Shown in pieces: positions 46,416-57,300 of a DNA stretch of 64,000 nt. The stretch's first letter is position 1; the number at the start of each line of letters is the position of its first letter. Source of the stretch: Sipunculus nudus (taxonomy: Eukaryota > Annelida > Sipuncula > Golfingiida > Sipunculidae). The stretch is from positions 53,972,019 through 54,036,018 of the forward strand of contig CM049306.1 in NCBI GenBank assembly GCA_026874595.1. The letters are read 5' to 3'. Made by a program: the position numbers and the translations under genes. The notes under the pieces were generated by a model that searched no databases, was not told the origin of the DNA, and saw only the letters and a program-made list of their open reading frames with translations.

Positions 46416-46589
46416 AACTCGTCTTGCGACTAGTTGACAGTCATGACCTTATCATTCTTACAAAGCTTTTCTTTGTTAATGGGATAGCTAAAGGGTTGGC
46501 ATTTCACGTAAAATTATCATTTACATATCAAAGAATGTTATAGAAACCGTAATTACTTGTTGCTGAGGCAACCATCGTATCTCTCCTAA

Positions 46590-46690
46590 TAATAACTGAG
46601 GTATATGTATGTGGGGTTACTTTCATGTTGACAGCCAGAGATGCACTGTGTTCCTAACTTTCCACATTCTGTTGAGAGATATTTATGTGA
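46590..46690 (-). pseudogene. Ig-gene fragment: cysteine-rich piece, copy B
   Basis: After an acceptor-like ATATCTCTCAACAG the minus strand reads ECGKLGTQCISGCQHESNP before a stop at SYY. Four cysteines at loose EGF-like spacing. See the counterpart at 41,335-41,450. Confidence 0.3.
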
Positions 46691-46729
46691 AATGGGGAGG
46701 TGGTAGAATATAACAAATCGATTTATGTT

Positions 46730-46962
46730 CGAAATACCAAACGGACATAAATATTAAGAAAACTACTTCCCCACGTACGATCTTGGTTATCAGTTGTGGT
46801 GGTTATGATATGACATTCTGTACTCAATTTACAGGTATAAAAGCCCGCATCAGTCATATTTATGTACATCTGCAGAATTCCATTTCGGATTCGGGCTATG
46901 TGATAGGGCAGTATCACACGCTTCCTCTCATTTAAAATCCTGGTGTTAACCAGTCCCGGCAA
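46730..46962 (-). pseudogene. Immunoglobulin-domain exon, copy B
   Basis: Minus strand. The frame includes RILNERKRVILPYHIARIRN, then GILQMYINMTDAGFYTCKLS, then ECHIITTTTDNQ and WGSSFLNIYV. The D-A-G-F-Y-x-C motif, preceded by an N-G-x-L-x-M strand and followed by a terminal L-x-I-x-V strand, is the F/G-strand signature of an Ig V/I-set domain. The upstream half of the domain (first cysteine, tryptophan) is not visible. A SINE lies immediately upstream, so the exon may be truncated. A possible donor is TTG|GTATTT. The frame itself is open, but the neighbouring fragment at 46,319 is frameshifted, so I treat the gene as a pseudogene. In animals such domains occur in cell-surface receptors and adhesion proteins. 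The specific protein is not identified. Confidence 0.55.
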
Positions 46963-46969
46963 CTACTGC

Positions 46970-47235
46970 ATCTGCAGGCCCGCGGTGCGTAATCGTTCCC
47001 ATTGCTGGGTCATACCACCGAGGAGCCCCCGAAAGGCGACCTCTTTTTTGCGTGAAACACGGCCGTTGGGCACGGCCTTCCCATTAAGCCTACAGAGCGC
47101 TCACCTGAGTGCGTGCCTACCGTGAAAAATCTCACCGCCTCGGCTGAGATTCGGACTCACGATCTTCCGGCTTTGAGTTCTGCGCCTTACCCCCGAGCCA
47201 CAGAAACCGGTCAGGTACTCGGATACTCGAGTCAC
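46970..47235 (-). repeat. tRNA-derived SINE in copy B
   Basis: Minus strand: A-box-like TCTGTGGCTCGGGGGTAAG, B box GAGTCCGAATCTCAG, 'gccgaggcggtgag', then a body with 'cggccgtgtttcacgc'. It ends next to the Ig exon, as in copy A. Confidence 0.65.
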
Positions 47236-47330
47236 GTAAGCCAGGGTCGTATCATTGCCAGAAGAAAGATAATACAACGGTTGCATGGAAAAGTGACGTA
47301 AAATATATCGGTTGAAGTGTTTGGTTCCGC

Positions 47331-49638
47331 TCACAGACACCGAAAATAATTGGGAAGACAGGTAATTACACTGTCAGACACGATCAAGACACAATGGAGA
47401 ATTACAATACGTGGAAAGGCATTGAGAGACAGGATTTGCAGAATTAGGAAGAAACAAACATTAATAGCTCTGTGTTTCTCATGTCCACAGTGCCCGATGT
47501 GAATCAGTTGATGTTCGCTGCTAATGTCGCCAAAATAAGGACCAAATGCTTATGTCAATTAACGTGTTCTTTAATTCTGGATAATGCTTACACATTACTT
47601 TAGCCTAGATACGCCCCTGATTTTAGCGTTGAAACAAAATAAAATTATATGGTTATAGGATGTTTGTTTTTCTTTTCTAGAGTTATTATCAAGAAGGTGG
47701 GGACGGATTTCAACTAGTTTGACATTGATGCACATTTTGACACTGGACATTGATGTAAATTGAAGGCAAGGAAATTAAAAAAGTAACATGAACACTGAAG
47801 GAAGTGTAATCTGTTTACGTGACCCTTTATACTAACGGAAGTTACCCTGTTGGATGTGCTGCAGGAGGTTTTTTAACCGAGTTGATCAGTGCAGAAGGGT
47901 AGCGGTGTATCGATCAAAATCGTCCATTATGTGTTCCCAGCTTTCTTACGCAATGGCTGAAGGAAAACTCTTCAGAATGTACGCGTGGATCGGACGCTGT
48001 TTTTAACTATTATACTTCGGAAAGTTGGGGGGGGGGGGGGGGTGTTATGTTCCCTTGGTTGGTTTGTTTGTCTTTTCGCAGTTGTACTAGAAAACATTAT
48101 AAATAGCTTTTTTTATTAAATGTTGTGGATGTTTGGGCAACACCCAAGGAACAGTCCATTTAATTCTTAATTCAAGTCATTCTTTTTCACTGAACAATTT
48201 CTTTATCGAGGCCCAGTGCCTTTGTCATTCGCTGGTGTTAGGGGCTATATTTGGCAATACTTTTAGGACTGGCTTGGCAGTACTCATAGTTATTGCATTA
48301 TGACGAAAATGCCTATTCTATGCAGTTTGGTAAGGGCCCTGGCGGAGGCATACATGTAGATTCAAACCATATATCTATATTCTGTTCCAACACACCTGTC
48401 CACCTCATTTTTCTTCGCTTTATATCTTTCGAATATATTTTGTTTGCCATTACAAAGTGGCTTTTATCAAAGAAAGTAATGTGGCGATTTATGATGATAT
48501 AAATAAGCATGAAAAAAAAATTACTTTTCGACGCCGGGATGGTGTTGACCTGTCTATAAAGAGGTGCAAAATGATTACGTCAGTTAAAGTGGTCATATAT
48601 GTTTATCCATGTGATGTAGAAGGGACGTATGTCTGTCGTAACACATAAATGACGTAAAAATACAACTATGACGTCATCAATACGATTCGTCAAGTGGATG
48701 TTGTTTAAGTCCGTCATTTAAGATCGTCACTGATATGTTGAAAGGCATCTGTTCAGTCATTATTCTTTCTGAATAAATCATATTGAATCCTTACACGGAC
48801 AGTATTATTTTGCTGTTATATAACCGCTACATTTGCCTGATTTGCCTCTTGGGTTAATAAAGGTATGGTTTAATGCATTATATAAAAATGACCACGAAAA
48901 ATAAGGTGGACAGAGGTGGTGGAATAGAGTATAGCTGCAACTTTAATTATTGAACGCAGTATATGCTAACAGAAACCAGTGGTACGTTCTCAAATCTTTT
49001 AACTTGGCGAAGGGTGACGAAGTTAAAATGAACAGTTAAACAACAGTTACTTTGTGGTCTAATATAGTACAGAATCTTAAATCTATCAGCCTAAACGAAG
49101 TTTCGGGGATATTATATTTTCAGTCAGGTTCGGCCGCCGCTGTGCCGTTAAATTCCGGAGAACTACTACAAAACCGCTCAATAGAACTGTCAGAATCTTG
49201 ATATAATTATAGAGTCATATGTTAACTGGTGCCCTATGGTTTTGATGTGGCCTCTGACCTTTCCATCCTCAGATTCGTCAATCCATGCGTCAATTTAGGT
49301 AGAAAAATCACACCCACACAGGAATGATTTGATTTTATAGCATAGAATATTGTATATATATAGACCCTGGATATAATTTCTTGTCACTAGATTGGTGAAG
49401 CCATCTACAGTCATTTTTTCACCGGAACGTCGATTTTGAATGAAAATCACATATATCTCATTCTCATTTATTATGGTTACCAGCATCCACTGGACATGAT
49501 GTTACGGAACCTAATATAAACAGATCACGTATGCGTGATGAACACAAATTTTATAATGGAGATAAAAACAAATCAGATTCTGTAACACTAGGCAGCGTGA
49601 AATGTCTAGAGGAATGAATAAAGAAGTCAGTGGTTGTT
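47331..49638. other. No gene seen
   Basis: Mixed sequence with a G-run at about 48,027-48,042. The open frames (for example 48,293-48,648) overlap on both strands and have no motif. Confidence 0.4.
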
Positions 49639-50310
49639 TGTTAACAAATAACTATAATTCATTCTTAAAATAACCCTCACAATACAATACACTAAATCAA
49701 TTCAATTATACAGTAAAACAGCGGTATAGCAACAAGTCAATACAATCACATAAAAAAATAATGTGCACAGTACCTGGATACCAACACCGTCCCAACGATA
49801 AGTTCTCAAAATGTATGCTCTCGGAGAATGACAGTCCAGTGCAAAGCTCTTGTAACAGAAAGTAAACTGAAGTCCAAATGCATGAAATCCAGGAGAAAGT
49901 CTTAGAAAATGTATAACTGCCGCATTCGTCGGATAAGGTCCTAGAAACTGACACACGCTTCTGCGTCCGCTGAAATCTGCTCTGCTGATCTCTGCCTGCC
50001 TGCTTAAACACAACCCCTTTATATACTCTTCACCCAAAGCCGAGAATTTTCCACTTCTCGAACAGTCTTAAGAATCCTACACAACACAGTAAACACGCAT
50101 TTCAGGAACTCTCAAGAAAAACACAGCCGTTTGTATCCCGACACCCCAGGGTCATCACGTGACCTACGACCAGGTGTGAAAGCCCAAGGATAACACGACA
50201 CCGAGAGTTCAACCAGCACGGATTAAACATAGAATGTGACAAACGGCCCGGCGAGGGCGTCACAACACGAGTTACGCCCGTGTCACACAATAAAAAGAGC
50301 ACCTGTAACA
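49639..50310 (-). mobile_element. Solo-LTR-like block with TATA promoter
   Basis: Read on the minus strand this ~670-bp block starts TGTTACAGGTGC and ends TGTTAACA, giving short TGTTA/TAACA inverted ends typical of LTRs. It is GC-richer than its surroundings and has a TATA box, GAGTATATAAAGGGG (about 50,014-50,027), followed about 30-60 bases later by a purine-rich start region. I found no 4-6 bp target duplication and no gag-pol nearby, so a solo LTR is only one reading. A host promoter with a first exon is another. Overlapping minus frames of 111 and 101 codons occur here but match no family I know. Confidence 0.35.
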
Positions 50311-51051
50311 ATGACTTATGGCGCCCCCTATGCAGCATACCAATAGATTCTGGCTCACTCAACAAGACACATATTCCAAGCTACACTTTGTTCAAGCAAC
50401 ATAGATTTGGCGGACACACGTAATTGCTTGTTACCTCTCCATATTTAAGTTTTTTATTACGCTTACCTGTTTCTGCTATCGAGTCGCCCCAGAAAAATGT
50501 TTTTTAAGGATTGACAAGGAAAATGTGCAGCTGGTGTTTTGAGTACTTCATCGATTGAAGGCGCTTAGTTTGTGGTCTGATGTTAAAATAATTCTTGGAA
50601 CGTGGGTACAACCTATGTCTGCTTTGGTGTTTGCCGTGTGTATAGAAGGTCGAACACCATTGGAAAGAAAATCCTTCTATATTGTGTTGGTCAAAAACTG
50701 ACACAGATAAGAGCTTGTCATGACCAAATTGTAATGTATTGCAACGGTGAAAAAAAAAATGTTGGTATTTTAATTGGTTTGAAAATGTTGAGATGGAAAA
50801 CAAAAAAATTTCAGATCAGGGCATTCCTTTCCTGTGGGCCTTATTCACATATTAGCAAAATCTTGTGTGTAATTGAAAATGTTGGGATTTACAAAAAGGA
50901 GCAATGACTTATTATAAAAAAAGATGTTATGAGACGAAGCGGGACTATATGGTGCTATATTATTCCAGTCATTTAAAGGGTATCATGTATGTCTTATTTT
51001 TTTAACTCTTTGACACTCCATAACCAAAGGGTAAAAATGATGTATTATCAG
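50311..51051. other. No gene supported
   Basis: Opposed frames of about 100 codons overlap at 50,504-50,907 on both strands. Neither shows a domain, and at most one could be real. Confidence 0.4.
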
Positions 51052-51748
51052 TACAGTCCAACCTGTCTGAACGACCACCTCTGAAATGCGGGCACCTGGC
51101 TATTACGACCACTAGATATCAGTCCTTTTCGAAATACCGTTATATTATCTATAGATAAAACCTGTGAAATACGACCACCTTTCTACGGATTACGGGCAGT
51201 GTTTCCTGACCAAAGTGACATATTACTTATTAATTGATCTGCCTAATGCGGGCAATCTTTGTGCTAATCACTGACCAGCGCTGACCGGTCGGTTGGATGA
51301 CCATATGTGAAGTTGCGGTTCCTTGCAACGCTCTCTGAATGTTTTACCGGTGTGCGTGTGTACGAAGTACGTTAGTAACCAGTGACGTCATCAAACAATT
51401 TTGAGTCGTTCATATGAGCACCTTCATCCTGTCAGAAGAACCTCAATAAATATGAGTACGTAGAGTGCCTTCTAATCAACTGAGTGCAAATTCATTTTAT
51501 TTATTAACACATCAAATTAAACATATAAGTACATGTACATTTGTGTCCAATTACAAAATACATGTAACACCAAGATCGTACCCTTCTGCAAATATGTTTT
51601 TATTTATAATAATAAAGTTGTTATAATATGTATATTTCCGTCATACATGTCATCTAGATGTGTGTAGTTCCTTAATGTTTAGAACTTGTCAATTACGACC
51701 ACTTGCGCCAAGTCCCTTGGGTGGTTGCATAAGACAGGTTCGATTGTA
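51052..51748. mobile_element. TIR element with 'GACCACC' termini, ~0.7 kb
   Basis: The left end reads TACAGTCCAACCTGTCTG then AACGACCACC. The reverse complement of the right end reads TACAATCGAACCTGTCTTAT then GCAACCACC. Shared ACCTGTCT and ACCACC define TIRs of about 28 bp. TA lies at both edges, as expected for Tc1/mariner-type insertion. The interior has repeated 'acgaccacc' modules and no coding capacity, so it is non-autonomous. Confidence 0.6.
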
Positions 51749-53024
51749 TTCTCATACGGGGAAACTTGATACGATTCGGCTACAGTAATGTACTTGTTTG
51801 AGAATCCAATTATTTGTGCGACCTTGTGGAACAAATGATGCATTAGGTGTAAAAAATTGGTTTAACACCCTTATTTTATTAACCTCCCTACGATTCCTAA
51901 CACACACATGCACAAATATATGTCGAAGTTCGAGATACATTTGCTGAATAAAATTAATCTTAAGGCCAAAAAAGGAATGGTTCTCAGTTGTCCTGTACCA
52001 TGACTGAGACGAGCCCTGACTCAGTCATGCACGTTACGTAAGGGAAAGTATCTGCAGAGCGATCCCCCAACCAGGGTCGCGCATAATGAAAGGAAAAACC
52101 CTAAAATTTTGGATCGTTCCGACTGGATAATTTATTGCCATGGAAAGACCAAATGGTTTATGACATTTGGTGGTTAAATAACATCTTCATATAACGCAGT
52201 TTTTATGAGAATTACCTAGAATATTAGATATGTTTAGCATACTATCTTGTCACTTAAAATGCTGACTCCCCAAACACGGGTTCTCCGTTTATTTGTACAA
52301 TGATGGAGGATTCAAGGGAGTTTCGAAGTACACACTCAAGTAGTGTATTTTAAATCTAATATAGACACAGCACACCGCTTTCTCAACCATAAATCCAGGT
52401 ATCAGAAACCTCTGTATATTTTTTAAACACAATTTAACTATGCATTCCATGTTATTCTATGAAAAGCGAGCATTCATTTTCTTTCTTGCAGTACTGTCAT
52501 ATTGTTATGGTTTACAAATGAGCATTGGTTCTTGAGGCCGTAATCCTTTGACGGGTAGATGCATACAAATTCTAAATCAATATATATTCCATCATGTTTA
52601 AATTTATAAATGACACAATGCTAAAGAAATCAGATAAAATAATCTACATTTGTGGTTTTATAATTACAATCTTGATGACCAGTGATTGAAACGATAAGTA
52701 AACAGAGATGTAATCATTATTTTGCTTGCTTTTCAACGTTCTTGGACGAGTATTTATTATATACACGCTCAAAATGTTAATTTAAATGTCACATTTACAC
52801 AAAGAAATATTGTAAATGAACGTTTCATGATTGTGGTAGGAAATCCATGTCGCTTGCTCGAAGACATTTATTATAATTCTGGCCTTAAAGAAAGGTCATA
52901 TCATGTTATTTCGTTTTTTATGAAATACACTTACAGCAGCCTGGGTTTATATATAAAAAGGAGAGCAATGGAATTCTGTTCTTAGATGGGTAACTTAATC
53001 AAACGAGATAGATTAACTTGTGGC
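51749..53024. other. No gene seen
   Basis: AT-rich. No recognisable feature beyond short unsupported open frames. Confidence 0.4.
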
Positions 53025-54232
53025 CCATGGGCCATTACCTTTAGCTGAATTCAGGGAAAACTGAACAAAAGGTAACATGATTTTCAGGGTGTTCAAAATC
53101 ATGCATTTTGCCAATAGACCTTAGATAAAGGTTACAGTGACCTTATTCTACATCCAGCTGCTATCATTTGTGCCCATGTGACTAAGTGTTAAAATCATGT
53201 TCTTTAACTCAGCTTGCAGAAAATAGGGCACAGTGACATTATTTATGGTGACCAAGAAATGTTTACAGGAACCTCCCTGGATCTTGATAAGAAATAGACG
53301 TTTTTAAGTTCAACTGTAACAAATAATGTAAATCTGTCCTATAGGGTGCTCAAATCATGTTCTTTCACATATCTTGCAGAATATAGGTCAATATGATCTA
53401 ATTTCAGGAACCATGGAGATTTTTCTGAGACCTCCCTGGATGTACAATCAGAAGATTCTAGGTTAAACGGTTTCAGTTTGTGCCCTATTAACAGCCATAC
53501 TGCTTTATTTGTTAGGATCAACAATTGAGAAAAAAATGTGTAAAAATACAGGTGGCGCTACTGCAGGAACTGATGAAACACTCCATGATCAATATGCATG
53601 CAAAAAATCATGGCTAACAATGCATTAGTTATTCAGATACCGGAGCTATTGTTTCTGATTTTTAATTATTCTGGGGGTGTTTACAAGCCCCATAGCTCGA
53701 AAGGTATTGATAACAGAGACCTAATTTCAGGATCCGAAGGAAGTTTTTTATGTACCTTCTTGGCTGTCAAGTAAGAAGATTCTAGGTTCAACGGTTCCGA
53801 TTTGTGCTCCGTTAACTTACGACCACTTCTTTGCAGGTCTAAAAAATAGAGGATAAATGAGGAAAAAAATGGAAAAAATACAGGTGGCACCACCAGTCTG
53901 CAGGAACTAATAAAACATTCAACAAACAATAAGCATGCAGAAAATCATGGTGACCAATGCATTAGTTATACCGATACTTGAGCTCTTGTATCAAATTTAT
54001 TATTTTTCTGGGGGGGGGGGGGGTAATTTCGTGCCCCATAGCTCAAAAGATATGGGTATTAGAGACATACTTCAAGTTTTCAAGGAGGTTTTTCAGGTAC
54101 CTCCCTAGCTGTCAAGGTAGAAAATTCTAGGTCCAGCGGTTAAAATGTGTGCTCTGTTAACGGACGGCCGGATGGACGACGGAGAAAGAGTGATCGCTAT
54201 AGCTCAGATGACTTTCAATTAGCTGAGCTAAA
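53025..54232 (-). mobile_element. Satellite-bearing repeat element, third copy (inverted)
   Basis: Minus orientation relative to 23,523-25,668. Its minus-strand start is TTTAGCTCAGCTAATTG (about 54,232), then the GTCC-rich tract, then modules of about 330 bp marked by 'ttctaggttnaacggtt' at 53,461, 53,787 and 54,127. Degenerate forms of the 12-bp palindrome occur near 53,552 (GGTGGCGCTAC) and 53,883 (GGTGGCACCACC). The other end near 53,041 has TTTAGCTGAATTC, giving a short inverted end. A G-run lies at about 54,011-54,023. Confidence 0.55.
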
Positions 54233-54967
54233 AATTGATAAAAAAATCTTATCACGATTCTGGAAGCATTCACGTCGCTTCTCCGCTCGCAGCATGATTA
54301 TTGAAACATCTTTTTTCCGTGTTTACTCCGTATTTTTGAAAGAAATATAAACAGATATTGCTGTCAAAAGCTCCAAAAGGACATCGTTTCCAAATCCTTT
54401 TATTCGGGTAAAATTGTAGAACTTGTTAAAATTAATAAAAATTGAACCGGTTCAAAACACTTTTCATTTATCATTTTAATACCCATTTTTTATATCAGGG
54501 GCGTCAAAAAATAGGGGATGGAGCTATATTTCCCCAACCCACTTTTTGGCGGGGGGGGGTTGTTTAATGGAATCAGCCCCCCCCCCCCCAACTATATATT
54601 GCAAATGAAACATTATTAATTAGAATCATATAATACAGTTCTATTATTGAGATTACAATGAAATATTACATCTCGACCTGGTAACATTGTATTGATGTTT
54701 GGGTTCTTTGCCAAAGTTTTTATACAGAATCGGTTATAATTTCAACTCGTTACTTTGAATAGTATGTTGCCCAAGTATTTGTTGTAAATGCAGTAGCCTT
54801 TTTCAATGACATCATTGGACATTAAAATTCACAATAGAGTTTTTATAAATAGTGTTGTAAAGGGCATATTCTAACACAGGATCTGACCACACACTTTCAT
54901 TGATCAGATCAACAAATTACGGTGACTGCTCTTCAGGAGATTCGCTCTATAGATGCGTCAACATTTC
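54233..54967. other. No gene seen; G and C runs
   Basis: Contains a G-run near 54,551 followed within 30 bases by a C-run near 54,580, which could pair. No gene. Confidence 0.4.
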
Positions 54968-55085
54968 TGTATGCATGCTGTATTGTCGCATCGATGAAAC
55001 ACAAAAAGAGCTCACAAATATAGATACAAGTTATACAACCCCAACCCAAACTATAATCTGAGATTTTTATAATGCTTACAAGCTG
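54968..55085 (+). repeat. Near-identical direct repeat, unit 1
   Basis: About 62 bases starting TGTATGCATGCTGTATTG are identical to 57,021-57,082. A second shared block (GAGATTTTTATAATGCTTAC) follows at about 55,059, separated by 30 extra bases here. Confidence 0.75.
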
Positions 55086-55835
55086 CCGTTAATTACCTGC
55101 TTATTATACAAGAAACCTGCTCATTAAAACACTCCCTGTGGTGTCACCATCGCACGGTACGAATATTTTAACAATATATTTAGCTTCCTGTTGCCCATGC
55201 AGCTGTGTTGCGTGTGAAATGATCGGTAACGCTAATTATTAGCAAGGTCTGAAAGCTGAAACTGTATAAAGTTAATATTTAGCGAGCTCAAGGTGATTGT
55301 TCATGAAGGTTCATTTTGGTAAACACGTAAGTCATTCTATAAGTCCATCTTCTTTTCTTTGAAAAAAAAAATCCATTTTGCTTTTTAATGCTAGCTTTTC
55401 TTAGTTACTGAATTTTGTGATTTCGGGCTTACACCATATTTATGGAGTTCAGTTTATTCCTGCCAAAAAGAAGTTATTATAATGCTCCTGTGACCAACGC
55501 ATGCGCTTGCCTTTCTATAAAGTGTTATTAAATAAACATGTTGACAAACAGCAATGCCTTGTGATCCGAGGTGGTTGATTGCGCACTATAGGTGTTGTTG
55601 GTGAGAGCATCTGGAACAACACCATATTTTGTCAATTGAAAAACTCAAGTTTGTTTAATTTTACCCTAGATGTTCTAGCTGGAAGTGTTTGGGTTACGAT
55701 CCCTTTGAAAAGGTCATTTTTGAAGGCCCCCCGAATGTTACAAACAAGTGCATATGAACCAACCAGACAGTTAAAAAGAGAGATTATCTTTATTAAATGC
55801 ACGTGATTTATAAGAATAGATCCCTTAAAAAATTT
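55086..55835. other. No gene seen
   Basis: AT-rich. Overlapping frames at 55,579-55,853 on both strands are unsupported. Confidence 0.4.
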
Positions 55836-56218
55836 AAAGAAAAGTCTGACCATTGAGCTAATCCACTAGGAGGTGATGGTTCGAATCTGACAGTGGCAAT
55901 GGTCGGCCAATGACGGACTTTCACAAAGTCTTGATATGAATGGGGAAATCATCGGATAGCCTTGCTTTCCGGTATCTGGCTTGTCTGGGCCTGATGGGGA
56001 CCTAGGTGATTATGTTTCCGGGAATCCAAAGATGCCAGACGGTGTTAATAGCACGGTCGATGTCTCTGAGAAGAACTGGGAGCGTGTTTGTTGGTATAAA
56101 GCAGTGTTGGCTGGCCAAAGAAGACACCCGCCGCCAGCAGAGTTAAGATTAAGCCGAGCCAGCCGATAGTATCAGGGAGCGCCGCCGATATTTCATCAAG
56201 CGAAAGTGAGGAAGTAAA
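55836..56218 (+). repeat. SINE-like block with tRNA-related promoter
   Basis: A B box GATGGTTCGAATCTGAC at about 55,877 is preceded by an A-box-like ACCATTGAGCTAATCC at about 55,848. About 300 bp of GC-richer body follow. Body and head together suggest a SINE or chimeric repeat. The short open frame inside (55,981-56,169) is not supported as a gene. Confidence 0.45.
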
Positions 56219-57020
56219 ATTTTGCAGCTCGGTTTGGCTTGAGAAAAAAAAAATAAATAAATCGTTTACAATTAAAACAAATGTTCAGGTTTTGTTTTTT
56301 CCTTTGTTTCTTGTTGCTGAAAGGAAACGATGTAATTGTTGAAAAATGAAAATGTTGGCTTATGAAATCACCTGTATAAACTTAATCACTTAAATGCAAA
56401 ATGGATGCACTTTGTCACATGTAATATGGATATATAACTTGTTGAGATAAAATGGATACTTCGTTATACCATAAAATGAATAGGCTTTCAGGTCAGTTTA
56501 GGCCAGCCGACATTTTGCAAGCCGAGTCGAGCGACTAAACTTTTCTTACTACTAAAGTCAGCAAGTCCTTTTGTCCTAGCCAGTCGCATTAGTGTGGGTA
56601 ACGCGGCTCCGGGGTCTAATCTGAAAGGAAGGCGCCAAACTATCCCATCCTCCAAGGGTGCTCGCATATAAACGTCATAGGAAAGCGTAGTTCAGATTCA
56701 TTAACAATGAAGGTGTAAAATACCGTTAGAAAACTGGAAAATATAGTTAATACCATATGCCAGCAACAATAGAGAGCAAACGATGTTTTATTTTAATTAG
56801 AGTATGACAGTGCAGGCCGAAAAAATGAGCAGCACGCACACACACATATATATATTTATATAGTCGCATATTTTGTTATTAAACAAGATCGTGAATGAAA
56901 TGATTCATCCAGGAAATAATTGCAATAAAATTATTTATAGTGAGTGTTAATCTGTGGTGCTATTACTATGCATCTCAAGCCACAGGAAATTGATAAAAGG
57001 TGCGACTGTTTGCTAAGTGC
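56219..57020. other. No gene seen
   Basis: Contains a short CA/TA tract near 56,836. Otherwise AT-rich and featureless. Confidence 0.4.
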
Positions 57021-57113
57021 TGTATGCATGCTGTATTGTCGCATCGATGAAACACAAAAAGAGCTCACAAATATAGATACAAATATAGAGATTTTTATAA
57101 TGCTTACAAGCTG
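57021..57113 (+). repeat. Near-identical direct repeat, unit 2
   Basis: Second copy of 54,968-55,085, about 2.05 kb downstream. It lacks the 30-base spacer found in unit 1. Confidence 0.75.
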
Positions 57114-57149
57114 TTTTTTTAATTTTTTATACAGATCTTTCAAGTCGTA

Positions 57150-57300
57150 AATAACATCATGTATTGTCATTTTTGGATTACATCCCGTGGTCAATTTAGC
57201 GGGTCCCAACATGTTATAAACACGTGGATATAATAGAAGCAGATAGCCTATGTGCGATGAAGTCGGCGCTTTTGTGCTATTTTTCCATGAAAGGCACAAG
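57150..57300 (-). mobile_element. TTAA-MITE family fragment, copy 4
   Basis: Shares 'gcgggtcccaaca', 'tataaacacgtgga' and 'gtgcgatga' with the 22,795-23,075 and 26,860-27,075 copies. Ends are not recognisable. Confidence 0.4.

Larger units (their letters stand above)
42124..47330. repeat. Tandem segmental duplication, copy B
   Basis: Direct neighbour of copy A, about 5.2 kb, same orientation. The junction is at about 42,120, where the end of copy A (gacgttaattatag) runs straight into the start of copy B (aagaagtattcgtctgacg). It lacks the two insertions of copy A. It has its own insertions: a TA/TG array and hairpin at about 42,826-43,018, a SINE-side tandem expansion at 44,050-44,205, and about 200 bp at 44,588-44,787 not seen in copy A. 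Confidence 0.85.
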
